Shown here piece by piece: positions 36,393 through 44,777 of a stretch of 64,000 nucleotides of DNA (position 1 is its first letter; each line of letters starts with the position of its first letter). A program made the position numbers and the translations under genes. This stretch comes from Blautia coccoides (GTDB lineage: Bacteria; Bacillota; Clostridia; Lachnospirales; Lachnospiraceae), in the NCBI RefSeq assembly GCF_034355335.1, contig NZ_CP136422.1, positions 2,700,501 to 2,764,500 on the forward strand, in the 5' to 3' direction. The notes under the pieces are model-generated. The model saw only the letters and a program-made list of their open reading frames with translations, had not been told where the DNA came from and did not search any database.

Positions 36393-36402
36393 GGGCCTGT
36401 AC

Positions 36403-37407
36403 ATGAAAGAAAAAATTAATCAGGTAAAAGGTGCTTTCATTGGAATTGCTTATGGGGATGCTTTCGGAATGCCGGCAGAAATGTGGAGCCCGGAAATGAT
36501 ACAGAAGAAAATGGGATATATCAACTCTTTTTTGCCCGGTCATCCTGATAATAAAATATCCGCCGGATTTGCAAAAGCTGAAGTGACAGATGATACGATA
36601 AACAGTATTCTGGTTGCAGAGATGCTCAGTGAAAACGGGGGACGGGCAGACGCACAGATATTTATAAAAAAATTGAGGTACTGGATAAAACATTCAGAGA
36701 AAAGTATAACAGTTGTAGGTCCAAGTACCGCTAAGGCACTGGAATTGATCGAGGCCGGTGTGCCAATTGAAAAAGCCGGAAGTACAGGAACTACCAATGG
36801 GGCGGCTATGAAAATTATTCCGATAGGACTGCTTGCCGGAAGCAGTCAAGAAAAAGAAATAAATTCTGACAATCTGCTTTGTGAGGTTATCGAATTATGC
36901 AGACCAACCCATTATACCTCTTGCGCCATAAGTGCAGCATGTGCAATCGCGGCAGGTGCAGCAGCGGCTGTTCATGGGGAGAGAGATTTACTGAAGATTT
37001 ATGAATATATGATAGTTATGGCAGAAAGAGGAAGCAAGTACGGAGAATCCAGTTGTTCGCCGTCTGTAGCCTGCCGTATGAGGCTGGCCAGATATTTTGC
37101 AGAACAAGATACCAGGAAAGCACTTAAAAATATTTATGATTATGTTGGGACAGGGATTTCATCTGCGGAAAGTATACCGGCAGCGGCAGCTTTATTTTAT
37201 ATGTCAAAGGGAGATCCTATAGTATGCGCTGAATACGCGGCAAATATAGGCGGTGATACGGATACGATTGCTGCAATGGCGTGTGGCATATGCGGTGCTT
37301 ATAAAGGGGCGGACAGCTTTAGAAAAGATGATATTGAACTTTTAGAAACAACAAATGAAATTTCTTTTGAGGAATTAACAGGAAAACTGTTGGGAAATAA
37401 TCTTTGA
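36403..37407 (+). CDS. ADP-ribosylglycohydrolase (DraG/ARH type)
   Basis: A 334-residue protein with the full canonical motif set: GAFIGIAYGDAFGMPAE near the N-terminus, EVTDDTINS (first metal-binding DDT) and GGDTDTIAAMACGICGAYKGA near the C-terminus, the two Mg2+ ligand sets of DraG/ARH enzymes that cleave N- or O-linked ADP-ribose. The ATG at 36403 follows GAGGG. It is the last gene of the operon. In such a transport operon a role in cleaving an imported ribosylated compound is as likely as protein de-ADP-ribosylation. Confidence 0.9.
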   Translation: MKEKINQVKGAFIGIAYGDAFGMPAEMWSPEMIQKKMGYINSFLPGHPDNKISAGFAKAEVTDDTINSILVAEMLSENGGRADAQIFIKKLRYWIKHSEKSITVVGPSTAKALELIEAGVPIEKAGSTGTTNGAAMKIIPIGLLAGSSQEKEINSDNLLCEVIELCRPTHYTSCAISAACAIAAGAAAAVHGERDLLKIYEYMIVMAERGSKYGESSCSPSVACRMRLARYFAEQDTRKALKNIYDYVGTGISSAESIPAAAALFYMSKGDPIVCAEYAANIGGDTDTIAAMACGICGAYKGADSFRKDDIELLETTNEISFEELTGKLLGNNL

Positions 37408-37449
37408 AATAGTATATTAAAAAGATTATTTAATATAGAGATTATTTGC

Positions 37450-37498
37450 TATATTGAAAGGGCATCTACGCAGAAGCTGTAGATGCCCTTTCAATATA
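37450..37498. terminator. Strong bidirectional terminator
   Basis: A perfect 20-bp stem (37450-37469 with 37479-37498) and 9-base loop, separating the glycohydrolase gene from the convergent Spo0A-like gene. Confidence 0.9.
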
Positions 37499-37508
37499 AA
37501 GGAAATTT

Positions 37509-37841
37509 TTATTCCTCATCTTTATGATTTCTCACATAATAAGCGAGCATGGAAATAAATTCTCCGGTGGTAGGCTTGCGCTGCAGTTCATATCCGGCAA
37601 TGCGGTCCAGCAGCGTTCGGTTGCCTTCATTCCAGCATGTGGTGATAACCGTACGAAGTGACCGTTCGATCCTTGTGCTGGTGGAATGGAAATGTTTCGC
37701 GACATCCGGATATAATTCTTTGGTTATGTACAGCAGATATTCTTCATTTCTAACTGCCAGTTCAACTGCATAAATAAGGAAAGAATAGCCCCGATATATG
37801 GAGCAGATACCAAGACGGTGAACAAGACTTTCCACGTTCAT
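37509..37841 (-). CDS. Standalone Spo0A-type DNA-binding domain protein
   Basis: A 110-residue protein aligning with the C-terminal half of Spo0A: LGICSIYRGYSFLIYAVELAV, LYPDVAKHFHSTSTRIERSLR (recognition helix region) and GNRTLLDRIAGYELQRKPTTGEFISM. There is no receiver domain in the frame or upstream. GGGGG sits about seven bases before the ATG. It may compete with or fine-tune full Spo0A at 0A boxes, or bind its own sites. Tandem 0A-like boxes lie in its upstream region. A full Spo0A gene should exist elsewhere in the genome. Confidence 0.85.
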   Translation of the reverse strand: MNVESLVHRLGICSIYRGYSFLIYAVELAVRNEEYLLYITKELYPDVAKHFHSTSTRIERSLRTVITTCWNEGNRTLLDRIAGYELQRKPTTGEFISMLAYYVRNHKDEE

Positions 37842-38191
37842 AAAATACCCCCTTCATTTGTATTATTTTATTAATAATAAGAATAACTTAAAAAGTCATA
37901 AAAATATCTGATTAGATAAAAATAGATATATTTCGTTAAATAAAGATATGATTCGACGAAATACGACAAAAAGACGACTTTATATTATATACGAAATCAA
38001 AACACAAATGATTACATAAAGATTTCAAAAGGTTATAAAAAGTTAAAAGACAGAATCTTTAAAATCTGTTATACTTTGTGTAAAGTTGTTTTCAGGCAAT
38101 GATTTCATTGTCGAAGGCGATTCTGTATGGATTTTTCTCATTAATGTAAGGAGACTGAACACTTACAAATAAAAGAATCAGGGGGAAATGT
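37842..38191. other. AT-rich divergent intergenic region with 0A-like boxes
   Basis: No gene is seen. The region is strongly AT-rich and separates the Spo0A-like gene from the adaptor operon. TTCGACGAA (37952-37960) and TACGACA (37962-37968) each differ by one base from the 0A core in reverse orientation and lie one helical turn apart. A promoter for the adaptor operon is at 38047-38075. Confidence 0.6.
38047..38075 (+). promoter_or_regulatory. Probable promoter of the adaptor-permease operon
   Basis: AAGACA (38047-38052), a 17-base spacer and TATACT (38070-38075). The 0A-like boxes lie about 80 bases upstream. Confidence 0.5.
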
Positions 38192-39586
38192 ATGAATAAA
38201 AAAAATAAAATTCTCATCGGAGCAGGCGTTGTTCTGCTGGCAGGTGTGATCGGTACGGGGATTTACATGCAGCGGGGAAAGGGAGAGGACAAAAGTACAG
38301 AACTGGCTTATGTGACCAGTGTCTCTTCTATGGACCCGTCTTCTCAGGTTCAGCGGATGGCTGGCGTGGTGGAACCGCAGAAGACATGGGAGATCCAAAA
38401 GAATGCGGAAAGAGAAGTAAAAGAGATCCTTGTGGAAGTGGGCAGCGAGGTTGAGGTGGGAACAGCCCTTTTTATCTATGACACAGAGAGTCTGGAAGCA
38501 GATCTGCAGCAGGCACAGTTGGATCTGGAACGGGCGGATACGGACATGGAAAACCTGCGCAGTCAGATCGCACAATTGGAAAAAGAAAAGAAATCCGCTT
38601 CTGAGGATGACCAGTTTTCCTATACAACCCAAATCCAGACAGCACAGATGGATTTGAAAAAAAGTGAATACGAGCGTAAAGGCAAAGAGGTTGAAATATC
38701 ACAGATACATGAAAAAATAGCCAATTCCACTGTCACCAGTGAACTGCAGGGTGTTGTGAAAAGCATTAATGAAGGCAATGAGACAGATGCTTACAGCGGC
38801 AATCCACAGGCATTTATGACAATCCTGGCAACAGGTGTATACAGGGTGAAGGGGAAAGTAAACGAACAGAATATAGGAGCTGTTCAGGAAGGTACAAAGG
38901 CAGTTATCCGTTCCAGAGTTGATGAGAGCAAGACGTGGAGCGGAACCTTTACAGCTGTTGATACGGAAAACAGAGAGGGAAACAACAATAACATGATGTA
39001 CGGAGGCAGCAGTGACAGCGGTGAGATGATGTCCTCCTCCTATCCCTTTTATATAAACCTGGACTCCTCTGACGGTCTTATGTTAGGTCAGCACGTATAT
39101 ATAGAAAATGATACGGGAATGGAGAAAAGAGAAGGCATATGGCTGGATGAAGGATTTATCATGGATTTGGACGAGCAGCCTTGTATCTGGGTGGAAAATA
39201 AAGACGGAAAGCTTGAAAAACGCCAGGTAACTCTTGGTGAACACGACGAGAATCTGTTCCAGTATCAGATCAAAAGCGGCCTGAAGGTAAATGACTATAT
39301 TGCGTTTCCTCAGGAATTCTTAAAAGAAGGAATGAAGACAACACACGAAGAAATTCCAATGAACGATCAGACAACAATGCCTGCAGAGGGAGAGATACCT
39401 GAGGGTTCTGAAGCCCTTCCACAGGCAGGAGACGGGGCAGATGTACTTCCCGCAGAAGGGGAAGCGGGAGGTGCTGACTTTGAAGGAAGTGCCCCGGAAG
39501 GAGAAGCCGGTGCTCCGGAAGGTGAGGCCGGTGCAGCAGGTACGGATGGGGAGACAGCACCCGGTCCGGAAGGTGAGGCGCAGTAG
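38192..39586 (+). CDS. HlyD/MacA-type efflux adaptor protein
   Basis: A 464-residue protein with one N-terminal membrane helix (ILIGAGVVLLAGVIGTGIYM) and an external adaptor body. It has the first lipoyl half (ILVEVGSEVEVGTALFIYDT), a coiled coil (about residues 95-175), the second lipoyl half and beta-barrel parts (VKSINEGNETD, TILATGVYRVKGKVNEQN), then a Pro/Glu/Gly/Ala-rich tail ending in EGEAQ. In MacAB-type systems such proteins link an ABC permease to the outside. GGGGG precedes the start. It is the first gene of a three-gene operon with a second adaptor and a permease. Confidence 0.88.
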   Translation: MNKKNKILIGAGVVLLAGVIGTGIYMQRGKGEDKSTELAYVTSVSSMDPSSQVQRMAGVVEPQKTWEIQKNAEREVKEILVEVGSEVEVGTALFIYDTESLEADLQQAQLDLERADTDMENLRSQIAQLEKEKKSASEDDQFSYTTQIQTAQMDLKKSEYERKGKEVEISQIHEKIANSTVTSELQGVVKSINEGNETDAYSGNPQAFMTILATGVYRVKGKVNEQNIGAVQEGTKAVIRSRVDESKTWSGTFTAVDTENREGNNNNMMYGGSSDSGEMMSSSYPFYINLDSSDGLMLGQHVYIENDTGMEKREGIWLDEGFIMDLDEQPCIWVENKDGKLEKRQVTLGEHDENLFQYQIKSGLKVNDYIAFPQEFLKEGMKTTHEEIPMNDQTTMPAEGEIPEGSEALPQAGDGADVLPAEGEAGGADFEGSAPEGEAGAPEGEAGAAGTDGETAPGPEGEAQ

Positions 39587-39600
39587 AGGGGAGGATTCAA

Positions 39601-41646
39601 ATGAAGGCGAGAAATAAAAAAATAATTATTGCCGTCATCTGTGTAGGCGTGGCAGCGCTGGCAGGCACAGGAATCTGGTATGGCGTAAAAAAGATGGATC
39701 AGACCAAAGTGGACGTCTATCCCGTGGCTGATCTAAAGCAGCAGATATGGGGAATGAGTACCAGCATTGACGGGACCATATCCTCCAGTGTGACACAGGA
39801 GGTCCATCTGATGGACAAACAGATCGTGGATCAGGTCTATGTTCAGGAAGGGCAGGAAGTGGTTGAAGGAACCCCTCTTCTCTCATATGATATGACTTTG
39901 GTCAACATTGATCTGGAAATGGAAAAGATAAACAAAGAACAGCTTCTGGTCAAGAAAAAGGGGCTGGAAAAAGAATTGGAGAAACTGAAAAATGCCAACA
40001 TAATCCCTGACAGCCAGAAGTCAGAGGCAGGCGGTGAGGGCTCCGGCGGTAATATAGTTGGAGCCGGCAGCAAAGCGGGAATACTTCCTCTTGGTTTAAA
40101 AGAGACAAATACAGGAACAGGCGGACGATGGGAAGCGTCGTTTAGCAAAATGGCGACTTCTCAAAATGCGGGAAGAACAGCGGATTCCGGTGAACAGGGA
40201 AATTCGGGCAATTTGGATGATCCGGGAAATACAGATAATCCAGATAATCCGGGCACCCCAGATGATCCGGAAAATCCTGGAACCCCAGAAAATCCGGAAG
40301 AACCGGAAAATCCTGGAACCCCAGAAAATCCGGAAGAACCGGAAAATCCGGGAACCCCAGAAAATCCAGAAGAACCGGAAAATCCTGGAACCCCAGATAA
40401 TCCAGATAATCCAGACAACCCGGGTGACCTCCAGAAACCGAGCAAACCAGTGCCATCTATGGTATACGATAAACTTTACGGAGACATTACTCTTGAAACA
40501 ATACCCGGCCAGAAAATAGAAAATGCCATTCCCTATAAAGGAACAGGTACAAAGGAAGACCCGTATTACTATCTTTGTAAAAAAGACGTAAAGATACAGG
40601 GAGCCTTTTTGAATCAGATAGCAGGTTACGGAACTTCTAATACCAAAGAAAAAGAGCCGGTATATTGTATCCTGGAAGTCAGAGACAAGGATGACAAGGA
40701 TGGATTTCTCATAGCAGCGCTTTGTCTTGACGGAAGTAAGATAACCCAGTTGGCAGCACCGGAGAAATGGTATCTGACTCACCTGGGAACTTATACAGAG
40801 GAAGAGCCTCAAATTCCAGACGAGGAAAATCCGGATGGTGATGACGGGGAAGAGTTCCCTGATGACTGGGATTTCATGGAGGAGATCCCTCAGGATGATA
40901 TCATAGATGGCTACACACAAGATGAACTGAACAAAGCAATCACTGAAAAGAAGAAAGAGATAAAGACTGCAGAACTGGATATTCGGGGCAGCAGCCTGAA
41001 AATACAGAATGTAGAGAAAAAGCTGGAAAATCAGACAGTAGAATCTATTCTGAATGGTGTTGTTAAAAAAGTGGGGGATCCCGGAAAAGGTGAAGTGGAC
41101 GGGGAGGCATTTCTGGTTGTGGAGAGTTCTGAAGGCAGTTATGTGAAAGGTCTGGCAGATGAGTATCAGCTTCAGCAGCTCCAGCCAGGCTCAGTTCTGA
41201 CCGGATTCTCATATGAATCAGGGCTTCCCATCGAGGCGGAAGTGAAAGAAATATCTAATTTTCCGTCCTCCAATAACATGTATGGCTACGGCCGTGAGGT
41301 GTCCTATTATCCCTTCACTGCGTATATTAAAAACAGTGACGGACTTAAAAATATGGAGGGCGTCAGCCTGGATCTTCCCTCAGAGACAGAGAATCCCGCA
41401 GGTCTTTATATCAGCAAGGAATATGTGAGGAATAAAGACGGCAAAGACTTTGTCTATGTGGAGGGCAAGGACCATAGGCTGGAAAGACGAAACGTTCAGG
41501 TGGGAAAAAATTTCTACGGCAGTATGCTGGAGATTAAAAATGGCCTTACGGAGGAGGACCATATCGCTTTTCCATATGGCAAGAAGGTAAAAGAAGGTGT
41601 CAAGGTTAGACGTGCAGCTATAGAAGACCTTTACAGCATGTACTAG
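39601..41646 (+). CDS. Second efflux adaptor with an inserted Pro/Glu/Asn repeat domain
   Basis: A 681-residue protein with an N-terminal membrane helix and adaptor lipoyl halves at about residues 65-100 and 475-520. The coiled coil is split by an insert of about 300 residues holding Gly/Ser sequence, a PENPGTPENPEEP repeat and a globular piece (PYKGTGTKEDPYYYLCKK). The C-terminus has the barrel and membrane-proximal domain (YVRNKDGKDFVYVEGKDHRLERR). The start follows GGGGAGG 14 bases after the first adaptor. It may form a mixed adaptor with it, while the insert could contact the cell wall. Function of the insert is unknown. Confidence 0.85.
   Translation: MKARNKKIIIAVICVGVAALAGTGIWYGVKKMDQTKVDVYPVADLKQQIWGMSTSIDGTISSSVTQEVHLMDKQIVDQVYVQEGQEVVEGTPLLSYDMTLVNIDLEMEKINKEQLLVKKKGLEKELEKLKNANIIPDSQKSEAGGEGSGGNIVGAGSKAGILPLGLKETNTGTGGRWEASFSKMATSQNAGRTADSGEQGNSGNLDDPGNTDNPDNPGTPDDPENPGTPENPEEPENPGTPENPEEPENPGTPENPEEPENPGTPDNPDNPDNPGDLQKPSKPVPSMVYDKLYGDITLETIPGQKIENAIPYKGTGTKEDPYYYLCKKDVKIQGAFLNQIAGYGTSNTKEKEPVYCILEVRDKDDKDGFLIAALCLDGSKITQLAAPEKWYLTHLGTYTEEEPQIPDEENPDGDDGEEFPDDWDFMEEIPQDDIIDGYTQDELNKAITEKKKEIKTAELDIRGSSLKIQNVEKKLENQTVESILNGVVKKVGDPGKGEVDGEAFLVVESSEGSYVKGLADEYQLQQLQPGSVLTGFSYESGLPIEAEVKEISNFPSSNNMYGYGREVSYYPFTAYIKNSDGLKNMEGVSLDLPSETENPAGLYISKEYVRNKDGKDFVYVEGKDHRLERRNVQVGKNFYGSMLEIKNGLTEEDHIAFPYGKKVKEGVKVRRAAIEDLYSMY
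40285..40392 (+). repeat. Three tandem 36-bp repeats inside the adaptor gene
   Basis: Three consecutive 36-bp units starting at 40285, 40321 and 40357, nearly identical, encode PENPEEPENPGT. They continue at both ends in decayed forms (PENPGTPDDPENP, PDNPDNPDNPGD). The in-frame unit allows length change without frameshift. Confidence 0.9.
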
Positions 41647-41702
41647 TAGTTCATTATGAAAGAGGAAGATTTTATGAACTACCGGAGGAGAGAGGATAGA
41701 AC

Positions 41703-42956
41703 ATGGTAGAAAATATTAGATTGTCCTTCCAGGGACTCTGGGCTCACAAGATGCGCTCTTTTCTCACTATGCTGGGCATAATCATTGGGATTGCATCTCT
41801 GATTTCCATTGTGTCCACGATCAAGGGAACCAGTGAGCAGATTAAAAAGAACCTGATTGGTGAAGGTGATAATGTTGTGGATATCACCCTGAATGAGGGC
41901 AGCAACATTTATCAGATGGAATATCAGGGGATACCCCAGGGAGTGCCGGTTATCACAGAAGAGCAGAAACAGCAGATCCTGGCTCTGGATCATGTAGAAA
42001 ATGCGTCACTCTACAGACTGCGCCAGTATGCGGACAGTATTTATTATCAAAATCAAAGCATGGACGGCGGCAAGGTACTTGGAGTGGACAAGGATTATTT
42101 AGACACCTGCGGATATCAGATCGTCCGTGGGCGGGGATTTTCCCAAAAAGATTTTTCCAATTTCCGCAAAGTGATTCTGCTGGATGAGACCGCTTCCAAC
42201 AATTTTTTTGAAAAAGGAAGGGAAATCGGCAAAACCATAGAGATAAAAGGGGAACCTTTTACCGTTGTGGGGATCATAAAAAAATCAGATGAATATGAGC
42301 CGGTCATTAACAGTATAGAAGACTATTATACGTACTACAGCAATGACAGCGGGATGATCCTGATGCCGGATACAGCGTGGCCCATTGTGTATCAATACGA
42401 TGAACCACAGCAGGCAGTCATCCGGGCAGCCAGTCCGGAGGCCATGAGCAAAGCAGGCAAGAAGACCGCAGAAATCCTGAATACATCCATAACATCTTCA
42501 TCAGACTCTATCAAATATAAGGCAGAGGATATTATGGAGAAGGCAAAGGGGCTTCAGCAGATCAGTGAGAATACCAACCGGCAGCTTATCTGGATCGCCA
42601 GTATTTCCCTTTTAGTGGGCGGTATTGGTGTTATGAATATTATGTTGGTGTCTGTAACGGAACGTACCGGTGAAATCGGCCTGAAAAAAGCCATCGGTGC
42701 CAATAAGCGCAGAATCTTGGGTCAGTTCTTGACCGAAGCAGCAGTGCTTACCAGCGTAGGCGGCGTTTTAGGTGTGGCAGCAGGTTTTATCCTGTCAAAA
42801 GTGATATCCAGAATATCCCAGACACCTATGGTCATCAGCATCCCGGCAGCAGCAGCAGCAGTGGTGTTTTCCATGATCATCGGTCTGGTATTTGGTTTAC
42901 TGCCATCTATAAAAGCGGCAAATCTAAGTCCGATAGAAGCACTGAGAAGAATGTAA
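41703..42956 (+). CDS. MacB/FtsX-type ABC permease without an ATPase domain
   Basis: A 417-residue membrane protein with the MacB layout: an N-terminal membrane helix (MRSFLTMLGIIIGIASLI), a large external MacB_PCD domain (about residues 45-285) and three C-terminal membrane segments with the FtsX motif (VTERTGEIGLKKAIGANKRRI). MacB permeases need an ATPase domain or partner; none is in this protein or in the operon, and the next gene is convergent. The start follows GGAGAGAGGA. It would use the two upstream adaptors. Confidence 0.88.
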   Translation: MVENIRLSFQGLWAHKMRSFLTMLGIIIGIASLISIVSTIKGTSEQIKKNLIGEGDNVVDITLNEGSNIYQMEYQGIPQGVPVITEEQKQQILALDHVENASLYRLRQYADSIYYQNQSMDGGKVLGVDKDYLDTCGYQIVRGRGFSQKDFSNFRKVILLDETASNNFFEKGREIGKTIEIKGEPFTVVGIIKKSDEYEPVINSIEDYYTYYSNDSGMILMPDTAWPIVYQYDEPQQAVIRAASPEAMSKAGKKTAEILNTSITSSSDSIKYKAEDIMEKAKGLQQISENTNRQLIWIASISLLVGGIGVMNIMLVSVTERTGEIGLKKAIGANKRRILGQFLTEAAVLTSVGGVLGVAAGFILSKVISRISQTPMVISIPAAAAAVVFSMIIGLVFGLLPSIKAANLSPIEALRRM

Positions 42957-42967
42957 GAAAATATAAG

Positions 42968-43003
42968 AAATCCGGCAGCTTATCTGTATGAGCAGCCGGA
43001 TTT
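42968..43003 (+). terminator. Terminator after the permease gene
   Basis: AAATCCGGCAGCT (42968-42980) pairs with AGCAGCCGGATTT (42991-43003), one A/A mismatch, then CTTTG. Its 3' arm runs into the 23-bp repeat array. Confidence 0.7.
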
Positions 43004-43139
43004 CTTTGTCAGAAAATGTGGAATTTACTAATCAAAAAATGCAATATTTACTAAATTAAAAAAAGTAAGATTTACTAATTAGAAAATGTGAAATTCATCA
43101 ATCAGAAACCGTAAGATTCGCCAATGAGAATGACTGTGA
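43001..43139. repeat. Six-unit 23-bp tandem array overlapping the 3' end of the LUD gene
   Basis: Units start at 43001, 43024, 43047 (24 bp), 43071, 43094 and 43117, with consensus TTTACTAATCAGAAAATGTAAGA. The two units nearest the gene encode the LUD C-terminus and stop; the other four are non-coding and progressively more AT-rich. The 23-bp period is not a multiple of three. Confidence 0.85.
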
Positions 43140-43737
43140 TCCTGTCCTTTACACGGGAACGTCTTGTGATAACCGTTTGACAGCAGATACAGTCAGGGCT
43201 TTGGCAGTCCCCACAGACACCTGTCTTAGAACACGGTGTGTTTGCCCCTACACGGATACTGTTGGGCGGTGCTGCTATATTGCGGACTCGTCGGATCCCG
43301 TCCTCTTCTGAGACGGACACTTTATTCATTCCCGCAACTACGATCACATGCTGGGGACCTGTGATCAGACAGGCTACGCGGTTTCCCATACCGTCCACAT
43401 TGATCAGTTCGCCGTCCAGAGTGATGGCATTGGTGCCGGTGAGAAAATAATCCGCGGTCACGATCTTTCCATAGAGCGCCCTGGCCTCTTCAGGTGTTTT
43501 GGCGTTCTTTCGGTCAAGCAGTATGTAGTCTTCCTGTTTCAAAACATCCATCACACCTGTCTCCACCAGTGTTTCTGAACCGCCCCAGGTTACGGTAGAG
43601 CTGTGGGGAATAAGCTGACAGATGAGTTCTCTGGCTTCCCGGGCATTTTTACAGTAATACCCTTTCATATTCCTTTTTTCCAGATTTGTTATGATAGTTT
43701 TTGCTGTGTTGGCATATGATTCTGTTTGAAATGACAT
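43102..43737 (-). CDS. LUD-domain protein (LutC/DUF162 family)
   Basis: A 211-residue single LUD domain protein. It shows VTWGGSETLVETGVMDVLK, TADYFLTGTNAITLDGELINVDG and the C-terminal cysteine cluster CSKTGVCGDCQSPDCICC, typical of the short clostridial lactate-utilisation-like group. LUD proteins in lutABC-type operons help oxidise lactate, but no LutA or LutB gene is adjacent, so the role is uncertain. The last codons and stop lie inside the 23-bp array. A strong minus-strand promoter is at 43773-43801. Confidence 0.88.
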   Translation of the reverse strand: MSFQTESYANTAKTIITNLEKRNMKGYYCKNAREARELICQLIPHSSTVTWGGSETLVETGVMDVLKQEDYILLDRKNAKTPEEARALYGKIVTADYFLTGTNAITLDGELINVDGMGNRVACLITGPQHVIVVAGMNKVSVSEEDGIRRVRNIAAPPNSIRVGANTPCSKTGVCGDCQSPDCICCQTVITRRSRVKDRITVILIGESYGF

Positions 43738-43772
43738 GATGATCCTCCTTATCAGTATTTTATCTGAAATCT

Positions 43773-43801
43773 ATTATAACATGCAGTGATTTTTTCGTCA
43801 A
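43773..43801 (-). promoter_or_regulatory. Promoter of the LUD gene
   Basis: On the minus strand TTGACG (43801-43796), a 17-base spacer and TATAAT (43778-43773) form a near-consensus sigma-A promoter. Confidence 0.75.
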
Positions 43802-43892
43802 AATTTTCCCGGAGGAGACATTGTATTTAACTCCGGTCTATGATATTATTAAAAATAGTAACCCAAAATGGGGAAAAGGAGTCAAAGAAGCA

Positions 43893-44768
43893 ATGGAAAA
43901 AAAGAAGATTGCAGTTGTGACGGACAGTAACAGCGGCATTACCCAGCAGTACGCCGGGGAGCTGGGAATTACAGTTCTTCCGATGCCTTTTTATATTAAT
44001 GAACAGCTTTTCCTGGAGGGGATCACTCTCAGCCAGGAGGATTTTTATGAGCGGCTGGCTCAGGACGCGGATATTTCCACATCCCAGCCGTCTCCCGCTG
44101 ATGTTCTGGAGACCTGGGAGCGGCTGCTCACGGACCATGATGAGATTGTACACATCCCCATGTCCAGCGGTCTCAGCAATTCCTGCCAGACAGCATTTGT
44201 GCTGGCCAGAGAATATAAGGGACGTGTACAGGTGGTGGATAACCAAAGGATTTCTGTTACCCAGAGACAATCCGTGCTGGACGCGCTTGCGCTTGCAGAG
44301 GCTGGGAAAAATGCAGTTGAGATCAAGGAAATTCTGGAAGCCGAAAAAGGAGAGTCCAGTATCTATATCACTCTGGAGACACTGAAGTATTTAAAAAAAG
44401 GCGGCAGGATCACACCTGCGGCTGCTGCACTGGGCACTGTGCTGAATTTAAAGCCGGTCCTGCAGATCCAGGGGGAGAAGCTGGATGCTTTTTCAAAAGC
44501 CAGGGGTAAAAAGCAGGCAAAGCGTGTGATGGTCAAAGCCATGGAGGAAGATCTGAAGAGCCGGTTTAAGGACCATAAGAAAAAAGGCCTCATGTGTCTG
44601 GAGGCGGCCTATACCGGCAATGAAGAGGAAGCTCTCGAATGGAAAGCGGAGCTTGAAAAGCATTTCGGCATGGAAGTGCATATGGACCCTCTGTCCCTGA
44701 GTGTTGCCTGTCACATTGGACAGGGTGCTCTGGCCGTGGCAGTTTCTAAAAAAGTAGAAGTGGAGTAG
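43893..44768 (+). CDS. DegV-family fatty-acid-binding protein
   Basis: A 291-residue DegV protein, a family that binds a fatty acid in its pocket and in some bacteria presents it to FakA kinase. It shows AVVTDSNSGITQQYAGELGI, STSQPSPADVLETWE, HIPMSSGLSNSCQTA and the C-terminal ACHIGQGALAVA. The ATG at 43893 follows AAAAGGAG; an in-frame ATG at 43821 would add a non-conserved N-terminus. It lies 9 bases before argS and probably shares its transcript. Confidence 0.9.
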   Translation: MEKKKIAVVTDSNSGITQQYAGELGITVLPMPFYINEQLFLEGITLSQEDFYERLAQDADISTSQPSPADVLETWERLLTDHDEIVHIPMSSGLSNSCQTAFVLAREYKGRVQVVDNQRISVTQRQSVLDALALAEAGKNAVEIKEILEAEKGESSIYITLETLKYLKKGGRITPAAAALGTVLNLKPVLQIQGEKLDAFSKARGKKQAKRVMVKAMEEDLKSRFKDHKKKGLMCLEAAYTGNEEEALEWKAELEKHFGMEVHMDPLSLSVACHIGQGALAVAVSKKVEVE

Positions 44769-44777
44769 TGAACAGTT

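Noticed and set aside
40096..40920. Minus-strand frames rich in FRIFWGSRIF or GFSGSSG units
   Set aside because: Antisense translations of the 36-bp tandem repeat in the second adaptor.
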